Assembly (NCBI RefSeq): GCF_000012865.1
Contig: NC_007503.1
Span: 744,001 to 808,000, forward strand
Length of the DNA: 64,000 nt
Direction of reading: 5' to 3'
DNA from: Carboxydothermus hydrogenoformans Z-2901
GTDB taxonomy: Bacteria > Bacillota > Z-2901 > Carboxydothermales > Carboxydothermaceae
Under the pieces are notes generated by a model. That model had not been told where the DNA came from. It saw only the letters and a program-made list of their open reading frames with translations, and did not search any database. The translations under genes and the position numbers were made by a program. Shown here piece by piece: positions 24,486 to 32,772 of this stretch (positions within the stretch are counted from its first letter, which is position 1; the number at the start of each line of letters is the position of its first letter).

Positions 24486-25745
24486 ATGGAGACCAATGTA
24501 GCTTTAGAAAAAGCTTTAAATATGCTTTTGGCTTATGTTCCTAAACCCGGAACGGAGATTGTCGAAATTTTAAAAAGTCAGAACCGGGTGCTGGCAGAAG
24601 ACGTTTTAGCCGACATTATGGTACCTCCTTTTTCCCGTTCGCCCTTGGATGGATTTGCTTTTAGAAGCAGTGATTCCCCGCGGGAAAAAGGGCAAAAGGT
24701 TCGGCTTAAAATTGTTGACTACCTTCCCGCGGGAGTGCCGGCTACAAGGCCGGTAAACTCCGGTGAAGCGGTAAAACTTATGACCGGGGCCATGATTCCC
24801 GAAGGAGCCGATGCGGTAGTCAAATTTGAAGATGTGGTGGAAGAAGACGGCTATGTAATTATCGATTTTCCGGTAAAGCCAGAGACAAATATCGTTAAAA
24901 AAGGGGAAGACTTTTTACCAGGTGACGTCATCATTGAAAAAGACCGGGTAATTAATGCCAATGCCATTTCTCTATTAGCGTTAGCCGGAAAAAAGAAAGT
25001 GTTGGTTTATAAAATACCTAAAGTTTATATTATTTGTACGGGCAGTGAACTGGTGGATATTGAACAAATTCCCGGTCCGGGGAAAATTCGCAATACCAAT
25101 TTATACAGTATCGGGGCATTGGTGGCAAGGTCCGGAGGAGAGCCTGTTTTAGGCCGAATTGTGAACGATGATTTAAATTTAATTGCCCAAGAAATAAAAC
25201 GAGGACTGGAAGTGGCCGATTTAGTGCTGACCACCGGGGGAGCGTCGGTGGGGGAATATGACTTGATAATTAAGGCTTTAGAAAGTATCGGTGCCGAAAT
25301 TTTATTCTGGAAAACCGATTTTAAACCCGGTACACCGGTGATTGGGGCAGTAGCTAATGGGAAAATAGTTATTGGTTTATCAGGAAATCCCCAGGCAGCT
25401 ATGACTTCTTTCGAGCTAATTGCTTACCCCGTGATCAGAAAATTAACCGGTCGGCAAAATATTTACCATGCCCGGGTAAAAGCATTTTTGGACCACCCCT
25501 TTGATAAAACCCGGGGGCAACGGCGTTTTGCCCGGGGCTATTGTTATTTAAAAGAAGGGGAGTTTAGGGTAAAAATCTTACCCTGGCTTTCCCCGGGCTC
25601 GTTAAAAGGGGTTTTAAACTCCAACGCTTTGGTGGAAATCCCCAAAAATTGTCCGCCCTTAAAAACCAATGATCCCGTTAATATTGTTTTAATTGAAGGA
25701 GGAAGCTTAAGTGCCTTTGATACTCCAGATAGTGGGCTATTCTAA
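24486..25745 (+). CDS. moeA: Molybdopterin molybdenumtransferase MoeA
   Basis: 419 residues with the standard MoeA domain order. Visible motifs include FSRSPLDGFAFR near 45-55, MTGAMIPEGADAVVKFEDV near 98, CTGSELV near 180, TGGASVGEYDL near 250 and GLSGNPQAAMTSFEL near 298. It inserts molybdate into adenylylated molybdopterin. It overlaps mobB by 35 bp and is part of the tatA-mobA-moeA-mobB run. Confidence 0.95.
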   Translation: METNVALEKALNMLLAYVPKPGTEIVEILKSQNRVLAEDVLADIMVPPFSRSPLDGFAFRSSDSPREKGQKVRLKIVDYLPAGVPATRPVNSGEAVKLMTGAMIPEGADAVVKFEDVVEEDGYVIIDFPVKPETNIVKKGEDFLPGDVIIEKDRVINANAISLLALAGKKKVLVYKIPKVYIICTGSELVDIEQIPGPGKIRNTNLYSIGALVARSGGEPVLGRIVNDDLNLIAQEIKRGLEVADLVLTTGGASVGEYDLIIKALESIGAEILFWKTDFKPGTPVIGAVANGKIVIGLSGNPQAAMTSFELIAYPVIRKLTGRQNIYHARVKAFLDHPFDKTRGQRRFARGYCYLKEGEFRVKILPWLSPGSLKGVLNSNALVEIPKNCPPLKTNDPVNIVLIEGGSLSAFDTPDSGLF

Positions 25746-26202
25746 TTCTGGCAAGACCACCGTAGCAGAAAAATTAGTGCAGCTCTTTACCCGGCATGGG
25801 TTTAAAGTAGGGGTTGTAAAACACGATGTTCACGGCTTTGAAGTGGACCAACCGGGAAAAGATACTTATCGTTACCGGCAGGCGGGCGGAGTGAAGGTTG
25901 GAATTCTTGGACCTGGAAAAGCAGCCTTTATGGTGGAAAGGGAAGTGCTACTCGAAGAAGTTTTTGAATTTTACCGGGATATGGACCTTATCCTGGTGGA
26001 AGGCTTTAAAAACCGGCCTTTTCCCCGGATAGAGGTAATTAGAAGTGAAATTTACCAGGAGCCTTTTTCTCCACCAGGACTTCTGGTGGCGGTGGTTAGT
26101 GATTTAAATTTAGAGGTAGACTGTCCGGTATTTGGTTTCGGGGAAATCGATAACTTATTCCAGTTTTTGCTTAAGTACTTTGAAATGGGCGGAGGAGTAT
26201 GA
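25711..26202 (+). CDS. mobB: Molybdopterin-guanine dinucleotide biosynthesis adapter MobB
   Basis: 163 residues from a GTG behind GGAGG, inside the end of moeA. The P-loop GYSNSGKTTVAEKL (about 8-21), VVKHDVHGFEVD and the LILVEGFKNRPFP segment are typical of MobB GTPases, which assist MobA. Overlap of 4 bp with the following ferredoxin gene implies co-translation. Confidence 0.92.
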   Translation: MPLILQIVGYSNSGKTTVAEKLVQLFTRHGFKVGVVKHDVHGFEVDQPGKDTYRYRQAGGVKVGILGPGKAAFMVEREVLLEEVFEFYRDMDLILVEGFKNRPFPRIEVIRSEIYQEPFSPPGLLVAVVSDLNLEVDCPVFGFGEIDNLFQFLLKYFEMGGGV

Positions 26203-27248
26203 GTGACTTTTTTGAATTTTTAAATTCCGGGAAGGCAGAACTCTCGCCTTCCTTTTGTTTGGAACACCGGTATTTGCCTTTTAAATGCGGCAAATGTGTA
26301 ACGGTTTGTCCTGCAAATGCGATATTTAAAGACGGTGAAAAAATTGCCATAAAAAAAGAGGAATGTACAAACTGCGGCTTTTGTAAAGCAGTATGTCCAA
26401 CGGGAGCCATAAGTTTTGGTGGGGTTACTCCGTTAAAAGAAATTGCAGAGGTGCGGGACGAGGGACATGTTGGTTGTACCTTGAATTCAGCCAATACCGG
26501 GAAAGTAAACCTTCCCTGTTACGGATTTTTAGATGCCGGGGAAATAGCAATTTTAGCAGCGGCAGGAAAGAAGCTTAATTTTTACCTGGAAAACTGCAGC
26601 ACCTGTCAGTATCAAAAGGGGAAGGAGCTTTTTTTAACTCACCTCAAGGAAACCGAGACCAAGCTTGGCGGTCTTTCGGGAATTACTTTACACCAAAAGG
26701 GCCGTCCCCCAAAGGATTTCTCCCGACGGGAATTTTTTAGCTTTTTGACCGGAAAAATAAAAGTAACTGCCGCAACTTTTCTTTTAAAAGAAGATGAAGA
26801 CCCCAATGATATCTTTGCCAAACGCGTGCCGTTAAAATACCGCTATTTTTTAAAGGCGGTAGAACTCCTCCAGGGGAAGATTAACGGGGAGTTGGAAATC
26901 GGAGAAAGTCTTAAAGTCATTGGAGAATGTAATGGCTGCGGGGTTTGCGAGCGGCTTTGCCCTACCGGGGCTCTTCGTTTAAAAGAGGGAGAGTTAACCT
27001 TTAAGGCTCATCTTTGTCTAAACTGTAGTCTTTGTGTGGAAAGTTGTCCGCAAAAAATTTTAAAATATGATGGTAAAATTACCGTAAATGATGTATATTT
27101 AAAGACAGAGCAGGTTTTAGCCAAAGTTTTAACCAAAACCTGCGCGAAATGTGGAAAAATCTTTACTCCGGTAAATAATGAAGAATTATGCCTTAATTGT
27201 TACATTACCGAAGGCTTTAAAACGGAGAATTTATTTGAAGGAGGCTAA
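26199..27248 (+). CDS. Multi-[4Fe-4S] ferredoxin-type protein
   Basis: 349 residues. Cysteine motifs of four cluster-binding units are visible: CGKCVTVCP, CTNCGFCKAVCP (about 59-70), CNGCGVCERLCP (about 245) and CLNCSLCVESCP (about 275). A mid-region CSTCQYQKG and a C-terminal zinc-ribbon-like CAKCGKIF...CLNCY follow. It lacks a flavin or membrane part, so it is an electron-transfer subunit or adapter. Position between mobB and tatA suggests service to a molybdoenzyme or its maturation. Exact partner unknown. Confidence 0.75.
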   Translation: MSDFFEFLNSGKAELSPSFCLEHRYLPFKCGKCVTVCPANAIFKDGEKIAIKKEECTNCGFCKAVCPTGAISFGGVTPLKEIAEVRDEGHVGCTLNSANTGKVNLPCYGFLDAGEIAILAAAGKKLNFYLENCSTCQYQKGKELFLTHLKETETKLGGLSGITLHQKGRPPKDFSRREFFSFLTGKIKVTAATFLLKEDEDPNDIFAKRVPLKYRYFLKAVELLQGKINGELEIGESLKVIGECNGCGVCERLCPTGALRLKEGELTFKAHLCLNCSLCVESCPQKILKYDGKITVNDVYLKTEQVLAKVLTKTCAKCGKIFTPVNNEELCLNCYITEGFKTENLFEGG

Positions 27249-27253
27249 AAAAT

Positions 27254-27442
27254 ATGTTTGGTAATTTTGGCTGGCAAGAACTTTTGATAGTTTTAGTAAT
27301 AGCTTTGATTATTTTTGGTCCCTCTAAGCTTCCGGAACTCGGCAAAGCTTTTGGCCAGACGGTAAAAGAGTTTCGTAAAGGTGCCAAAGAAATTCAGGAC
27401 GAAATCGCTTTAGAAGAAGCGAAAGAGGAAAAACAAGCGTAA
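27254..27442 (+). CDS. tatA: Twin-arginine translocase protein TatA/E (second copy)
   Basis: 62 residues, nearly the same N-terminus as the copy at 23687 (MFGNFGWQEL, then [19 protein letters not shown]) but a different, more charged tail. It lies 5 bp after the ferredoxin gene and ends the operon. Two different TatA/TatE proteins with one TatC can tune substrate range or pore size. Confidence 0.93.
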   Translation: MFGNFGWQELLIVLVIALIIFGPSKLPELGKAFGQTVKEFRKGAKEIQDEIALEEAKEEKQA

Positions 27443-27470
27443 CTTTCAACCTCCAACTTTATACCTCCAC

Positions 27471-27500
27471 TACCCCGGCAGAGCTGCCGGGGTATTTTTT
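27471..27500 (+). terminator. Rho-independent terminator of the tat-mob operon
   Basis: TACCCCGGCAG and CTGCCGGGGTA pair almost without a loop and are followed by eight T. Confidence 0.9.
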
Positions 27501-27535
27501 TTAAATGGTCACTGGCAGAACCGTCCCTAACGGTA

Positions 27536-28657
27536 CTATTCTAATCGTTTCTTGAACCTGAGAGACGCTACCACCAGCAAAAATACCCCTAATACCGTTA
27601 AGGCTATAGCCTGGTTTTGCAGTTCTAAAAGGCCGGCCCCCCGGATAATAATGCCCCGCAGGATTTCCAGGAAATAGGTAAGGGGGATGGCATAGCCGAG
27701 ATACTGGATAATTTTCGGCATAGCTTCCCGGGGAAACATAAAGCCGGAAAGCAAGATGCTGGGCAGAAGAAAAACTATGGTCATCTGCATGGCCTGCAGC
27801 TGGGTCCTGGCTACTGTCGAGATTAAAATGCCGATAGCCAGTGCTACAGCTACAAAGCAGAGGGCTAAGGCAAAAAGGGTTAAGGTATCACCCTGCATAG
27901 GGACGGAAAACCAGTTGATTCCGAAATAGAAGGCTATCGTAAAGGACAAAAAACCAATTAATACATAAGGGACAAGCTTTCCTAAAATTAACTCAAATGA
28001 AGTAACCGGAGTCACAATAAGCTGCTCGATAGTTCCCCGCTCTTTTTCCCGTACTAAAGCAAAAGCAGTTAAAAGGACCGTAAGGTTTTGCATAACAAGA
28101 CCAATTAAACCAGGAATAGTGAAAATTTGGCTTCTAATTTTCGGGTTGTAGCGAACCTCCGGCCGGATGAGGGATATCGAAGTACTGGCTATTTGCGGAT
28201 ATTTTTTGGCCAAAATTTCTCTGGTGTAATTTTGTCCCACCAAAACCCCTGATGATAAAGCGGGGCGGGCTATTGAAGGGTCCGAGCCATCCACGATATA
28301 CTTTACCTCCGGTATTTGGCCCCGGGAGAGTTTTTCGGCATAATCGGGCGGGATGATTAAACCTGCTTTAATTTTGCCCTTTTTAAAAAGGGAATTTAAT
28401 TCAGCGGTCGTATTTACAGGATAATCAAGATTAAAATAATTGGACGCCGTAAACTTTGCCAGAAGTTCCCGGCTTTCCGGCGTGCGGGAGAGATCTAAAT
28501 AAGCAGTGGCGATGTGGTCGACGTCGGTGGAGACCGCATAACCGAACAGTAAAAGCATCATCACCGGCATTATAAGAGCAATGGCCATACTGGGTTTATC
28601 CCGTTTTAACTGGAGGAACTCTTTTTTAACTATAGCCCAAAACCGTTTTGGATTCAT
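27536..28657 (-). CDS. ABC-2-type exporter permease (YhhJ/YbhR-like)
   Basis: 373 residues on the minus strand. An N-terminal helix (PSMAIALIMPVMMLLLFGYAV) is followed by a large extracytoplasmic domain (about 40-170) and five C-terminal helices, with the ABC-2 signature LVREKERGTIEQLIVTPV near 200. It starts 4 bp inside the ATPase gene, which starts 13 bp after the HlyD gene: a three-component exporter operon. Substrates of such systems include drugs, lipids and peptides. Confidence 0.88.
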   Translation of the reverse strand: MNPKRFWAIVKKEFLQLKRDKPSMAIALIMPVMMLLLFGYAVSTDVDHIATAYLDLSRTPESRELLAKFTASNYFNLDYPVNTTAELNSLFKKGKIKAGLIIPPDYAEKLSRGQIPEVKYIVDGSDPSIARPALSSGVLVGQNYTREILAKKYPQIASTSISLIRPEVRYNPKIRSQIFTIPGLIGLVMQNLTVLLTAFALVREKERGTIEQLIVTPVTSFELILGKLVPYVLIGFLSFTIAFYFGINWFSVPMQGDTLTLFALALCFVAVALAIGILISTVARTQLQAMQMTIVFLLPSILLSGFMFPREAMPKIIQYLGYAIPLTYFLEILRGIIIRGAGLLELQNQAIALTVLGVFLLVVASLRFKKRLE

Positions 28658-29439
28658 GGAGTCTCCCCTCCAATAAACTTTTCCAAGTCTTTAAAATCGT
28701 ACACTTTTTTCCCGGTGGCTCTTTCCACATATTCGATAAATACATCTTCTAAACTACCTTTTCCTTCCTGAGCCATTAATTCTGCGGGCGTGCCGAAAGA
28801 AACTAATTTCCCGTTAAAAATAAAACCGACGATATCGCAAATTTCCGCTTCATCCATGTAGTGGGTAGTAACCAGCACGGAAATCCCTGTTGCACATAAC
28901 TTTTTAATAATTTCCCAGAAAATCCGGCGGGATACCGGGTCAACTCCGGCGGTGGGTTCATCTAAAATTAAAAGTTTGGGCCGGTGAATCATGGCAGCTC
29001 CTAAGGCTAAACGCTGCTTCCAGCCCCCGGAGAGGTGAGCGGTCAGGGTTTTGCGGTTATCCGTAAGACCGGCCATAAGAAGGATTTCTTCTTTCCGGGA
29101 TTTTAAAAGCTTTGCCGGTAAATTGTAGATTCGGCCAAAAAAATCGAGATTCTCTTCGACGGTTAAATCTTCATAGAGAGAAAAACGCTGGGACATGTAG
29201 CCGATAAGGTTGCGTACTTCCCGGGTCTTTTTTACCACATCCAGGCCAAAAATTTCAGCCCGCCCGGAAGTAGGCAACAGAGCACCGCACAGCATCCGGA
29301 TGGTGGTGGATTTCCCGGAGCCATTAGGGCCTAAAAGACCAAAAATTTTCCCCGCTGGAACTGTAAAAGAAACATTATCTACTGCAACTTTTGGACCAAA
29401 AGTTTTGGTCAACTTTTCGGTTAAAATTGCTACTGTCAA
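28654..29439 (-). CDS. ABC transporter ATP-binding protein
   Basis: 261 residues from a TTG behind AAGGAGTGG on the minus strand. Walker A GPNGSGKSTT (about 36-45), Q-loop GYMSQRFSLYEDLT, signature HLSGGWKQRLALGAA, Walker B LLILDEPTAGVD and the switch His in VTTHYMDEA are all present. It energises the ABC-2 permease encoded next. The gene order HlyD, ATPase, permease is that of YbhGFSR-like exporters. Confidence 0.93.
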   Translation of the reverse strand: MTVAILTEKLTKTFGPKVAVDNVSFTVPAGKIFGLLGPNGSGKSTTIRMLCGALLPTSGRAEIFGLDVVKKTREVRNLIGYMSQRFSLYEDLTVEENLDFFGRIYNLPAKLLKSRKEEILLMAGLTDNRKTLTAHLSGGWKQRLALGAAMIHRPKLLILDEPTAGVDPVSRRIFWEIIKKLCATGISVLVTTHYMDEAEICDIVGFIFNGKLVSFGTPAELMAQEGKGSLEDVFIEYVERATGKKVYDFKDLEKFIGGETP

Positions 29440-29452
29440 GCTTAACCACTCC

Positions 29453-30202
29453 TTACGGCAAGGTCAGGGTTAAGAGCATCCCCGGCTGCACATCCTGAAA
29501 ATCTTTTGTTAGCTCAATTTTTACTAAATAGGAAATTTCACTCTGGTCTTCCCGGGTTTCGGCGGGTTTCGGGGTAAATTCACCTTTCGGGGAAATATAA
29601 ACCACTTTTCCGGTAGGAGCCATTTTGAGATTTTCATTTTTAACACATACCGTATCCCCGAGTTTAATTCTGTTTAAATACTTTTCGGGGATATAATATT
29701 TAACATAGATTTTGCCTAAGTCGATTATGGTTGCAACGGTGGTTCCGGGATTAACAAACTCACCGGGTTTTACGGGAGTTGTCAAAACTGTACCACTTAC
29801 CGGAGAGGAAATTTTAGCCTTTTCTAATTGGATTTTCGCTAAATCCACCTGGGTTTGGGCAAGTTTTATCCCTGCCTTTGCCTGGTCTTCGAGGTTTTGG
29901 CCTTTGCCTTCCACTTGTTCGTATTTTAACCGGGCTAATTCCAAATTAGCCCTGGCAGCTTCTAACTGGTTTTTAAGTAAAGAATCATCAAGAGCAACTA
30001 AAGGTTGGCCCTTTTTGATTTCATCTCCTTCCTTAACGAAAACGTTATTAACTTTTCCGGCTATTTCGGCTTTTACTTCATACTGGTCAGCTTCGGCGAT
30101 GCCGTCAAAGGAAGGGGGAGTATTTTTATCGCCATTAAGGCTGCACCCACCTGCTAAGAGACTAAATATTAAAATCATAATTATTAAAGATTTTTTGGCC
30201 AT
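29453..30202 (-). CDS. HlyD-type membrane fusion lipoprotein
   Basis: 249 residues from the ATG at 30202, 6 bases past GGGAGG; the ATG at 30208 abuts the ribosome site. A lipoprotein signal (IFSLLAGGC, Cys about 20) is followed by a biotinyl-lipoyl-like half motif (VKAEIAGKVNNVFVKEGDEI), a coiled-coil hairpin (LEAARANLELARLKYEQVEG) and the second half (ISSPVSGTVLTTPVKPGEFV). It links the inner-membrane ABC exporter to the exterior; in a Gram-positive it would act at the outer face of the membrane. Confidence 0.88.
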   Translation of the reverse strand: MAKKSLIIMILIFSLLAGGCSLNGDKNTPPSFDGIAEADQYEVKAEIAGKVNNVFVKEGDEIKKGQPLVALDDSLLKNQLEAARANLELARLKYEQVEGKGQNLEDQAKAGIKLAQTQVDLAKIQLEKAKISSPVSGTVLTTPVKPGEFVNPGTTVATIIDLGKIYVKYYIPEKYLNRIKLGDTVCVKNENLKMAPTGKVVYISPKGEFTPKPAETREDQSEISYLVKIELTKDFQDVQPGMLLTLTLP

Positions 30203-30284
30203 AGCCATCCTCCCTTTTTACTTTTTAAGTATAGTAGTATTAAACAAAAACACTTTAATTTCCTTTTAAAAAATTAAAATGTGG

Positions 30285-30290
30285 TAAAAT
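30285..30290 (+). promoter_or_regulatory. -10 element ahead of the candidate structured RNA
   Basis: TAAAAT preceded by TGTGG, an extended -10 form used elsewhere in this window (compare 15372). Transcription would start near 30297. Confidence 0.4.
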
Positions 30291-30296
30291 ATTTTA

Positions 30297-30460
30297 ATAA
30301 AACCGATTTAAATGTAACTTTAAACTTTTGCCTTGGTCATGATATCCCTTTTACCAGGGAAAGTCAAGCACCAACCCTACATAATTTATGAAAGACAGGG
30401 TATATGGGTAGAATCCCTCAAAGGTTCTGGGAAAAACTATAGAAGGCTAAAATTTTTCTT
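30297..30460 (+). ncRNA. Candidate structured non-coding RNA
   Basis: No gene fits here. TTTTGCCTT (30326-30334) pairs with AAGGC-T-AAAA (30443-30452, one bulge) and closes three hairpins: TCCCT/AGGGA (30345-30360), ACCCT/AGGGT (30374-30401) and GAATCC/GGTTC (30411-30427). A T-run follows the closing stem (30453-30457), as in an intrinsic terminator. It lies between its own possible -10 box and a separate promoter for the next gene. It matches no riboswitch that I recognise; a 6S-like or regulatory RNA is possible. Confidence 0.45.
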
Positions 30461-30488
30461 GTCGACTACCTCCCGGCTTTGCTATAAT
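30459..30488 (+). promoter_or_regulatory. Sigma-A-type promoter of the HD-domain gene
   Basis: TTGTCG (30459-30464), 18-bp spacer, TATAAT (30483-30488), 24 bp before the ATG at 30512. Confidence 0.7.
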
Positions 30489-30511
30489 CAAAAAAAGTGC
30501 CGGGGGTGCTA

Positions 30512-31202
30512 ATGGTGATTTACCCCGCTCCAATTTATCTTTACTGCAAATTTTTGCCAAAAGAAACTGCCATGGCTGGTAAAAATACTGGTCTGGCAGT
30601 TTCTGTGTTTTTCCGGGAAAAGCAATTTAGCCAAAATCCTTTGGAGAGTTTATTAGCATTACATCAAAAAGGGCTTCTCTTTAAAGCACTACCGGAGTTA
30701 TCTCACCTGGTAGGCTTACCCCAGAATCCCGAACGCCATCGCCTTTGTGCCTGGGGGCATACTTTAAGGGTTTTGGAGGAGCTTCCCGAGAAGGATTTAG
30801 AATTAATCATGGCCGCTCTTTTGCACGATGTGGGAAAGGGTCTACCGGGGGTACGAACGTACAAAAACGGCTATCCCAACGGATTTTGGCCATGCCGAGC
30901 GGGGAGCGGATATAGCCCGGGGTATTTTAAAACGCTTCAATTTCCCCCGGCAAACTATTGACCGAACCGCCTGGCTTATTTATTACCACATGTCCGTACC
31001 CTATGAAGTAGAAAAAGTAGAATTTTGGCTTAAGCAGCTTGGGAAAACACTACCTCCGGGTGAACTTTACCGGCGGGTACAAAAGTTAATTACTTTAAAA
31101 GAAGCGGATAAACGCTCGGATAACATCGGTGCCGAAGATAAAATCCAGGCATTGAAAAAGGTAAGGGAGGAAGTAGAGAAATTTTACCTTAAAAGTAAAT
31201 AA
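30512..31202 (+). pseudogene. HD-domain phosphohydrolase with a frameshift
   Basis: The ATG at 30512 (GGGGG 5 bases upstream) opens a frame with CAWGHTLRVLEELP and LLHDVGKG, the first two HD-domain metal motifs. This frame goes off track after about 30880. A second frame (to 31202) supplies the rest: FGHAERGADIARGILKRFNFP, then LIYYHMSVP and a helical tail. The crossover is within about 30850-30890, near AAAAAC and GGATTTTGG runs. Together they make one about 230-residue HD protein like the HD part of CCA-adding or related phosphohydrolases. It is either a real disruption or a one-base sequence error. Confidence 0.75.
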
Positions 31203-31236
31203 AGATTTTGCTACAAGCGGTAAAAAGGGTGGTATA

Positions 31237-32772
31237 ATGAAGTTAGAAACTTTAAGTCGGGTGATAAGAGCGATGAACCGGGTTTATGAAATAATTACCG
31301 ATACTTCTTTGGATTACAAAGATAAGCGGCACTTACTGGCGGCGGAGGCGGAAAACTCCCTTCCTTATGTAAAAATTAGTGAAAAGGCTCAGCAGTACTT
31401 TTCCCAGGGAATCTTATGTGATCTTTTTGAAGGTCACGCTCCCTACCGGCCGCGTTATATTTTGCCGGATTACCAAAAATTTATGGAAAAGGGAAGCGAG
31501 TACTTAAATTTAAAACCCCCGCAGGATTTATTTGAAGCGGTTAATGCCCTTTTAATTATCTATCGCTACGTTCCTTCCATAACGAGCTATCCCGTATATC
31601 TGGGACAGGTAGATGAGCATTTAGAACCGTTTGTTTTGGCTGCCGGCGAGGAACTTTCCGAAAAACTCTTAAAAATGTTTTTGGTGCAAATAGACCGGGT
31701 GTTACCCGATGGGTTTGTCCACATGAACATTGGGCCCAAAGATACCCGTACCGGACGATTAATTTTGAAGCTGGAGCGGGAGCTTAAGCAGGCAGTACCC
31801 AACATTTCCTTAAAATATAATGAAGAAACTCCTGATAGTTTTGCCATAGAGGCGGTTAAAACGGCATTGGAAATTGGAAAACCGTATTTTGTCAACGACC
31901 GGGAATTAAAAGAAGACCTTGACCCTGCTTACGGAGTTGCCAGCTGCTATAATACTTTATTAATTGGTGGAGGCAGCTTTACTTTAGTTCGGTTAAATTT
32001 AAAAGAAGCTGCCAAAAAAGCGAGGGATTTTCAGGACTTTATCCGGAATGTTTTACCTGATGCAGTGTTGGCGCAGGCCGAGGTTATCAATGCCCGGGCT
32101 AAATTTATCGTAGAAGAAGCGAAATTTTTTGAAACTTCCTTTTTAGCTAAAGAAGGTTTAATTTCCCTTGCCCGCTTTACCTCCATGGCCGGATATTTTG
32201 GACTGTACGAATGTATTGAACACTTAACGGGACTGAAGCTTGGTAAGGATAAAGAAGCCCTTTACTATGCCGAACAAGTGTTAAAAACCGCCAAAGATAC
32301 TTTAGAAAGTGTCCCGGGAGCTTACTGCTACGGTACCGGCGGCAGGATAGGTTTTCATGCCCAGTCGGGGATTGACAGCGACATCGATGTAACGCCCGGG
32401 GTGCGGATAAAATACGGCGAGGAGCCGGACATTTTTACCCAGATTAAAACCGAGGGAAGGCTCCATAAATACTTTGATACAGGCATTAGTGATATTTACA
32501 TCTTTGACCGGACCGCCCGGGAAAATCCGGAAGGGGTTTTAAAAATAATCAAGGGGGCTTTAAAAGAGGGAATCAGAGTATTTTCTTTCAACACTTCCGA
32601 TTCGGAATTTATCCGGATTACCGGTTACCTTGTAAAAAGAACCGATGTTTTAAAATACGAAAAAGGCGAGGTTTTACGGGAAGATACGGTAAAGCTTGGA
32701 GCAGCAAGCATTAAAAACAACAATACCGAAGCCAGAAAGGTAAGGATAATCGGTGAGAGGAATAGTCAATAA
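31237..32772 (+). CDS. yjjI: YjjI-family glycyl radical enzyme
   Basis: 511 residues. The active-site Cys is probably in YGVASCYNTLL (about 235) with GGGSFTLVRLNL after it. The glycyl radical loop is FIRITGYLV (Gly about 463), placed unusually far (about 48 residues) from the C-terminus because a Lys/Glu-rich tail follows. YjjI proteins are short glycyl radical enzymes whose reaction is not firmly established. The gene for the dedicated activase overlaps its 3' end by 20 bp, so the pair is one unit. Oxygen-sensitive, cytoplasmic. Confidence 0.85.
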   Translation: MKLETLSRVIRAMNRVYEIITDTSLDYKDKRHLLAAEAENSLPYVKISEKAQQYFSQGILCDLFEGHAPYRPRYILPDYQKFMEKGSEYLNLKPPQDLFEAVNALLIIYRYVPSITSYPVYLGQVDEHLEPFVLAAGEELSEKLLKMFLVQIDRVLPDGFVHMNIGPKDTRTGRLILKLERELKQAVPNISLKYNEETPDSFAIEAVKTALEIGKPYFVNDRELKEDLDPAYGVASCYNTLLIGGGSFTLVRLNLKEAAKKARDFQDFIRNVLPDAVLAQAEVINARAKFIVEEAKFFETSFLAKEGLISLARFTSMAGYFGLYECIEHLTGLKLGKDKEALYYAEQVLKTAKDTLESVPGAYCYGTGGRIGFHAQSGIDSDIDVTPGVRIKYGEEPDIFTQIKTEGRLHKYFDTGISDIYIFDRTARENPEGVLKIIKGALKEGIRVFSFNTSDSEFIRITGYLVKRTDVLKYEKGEVLREDTVKLGAASIKNNNTEARKVRIIGERNSQ

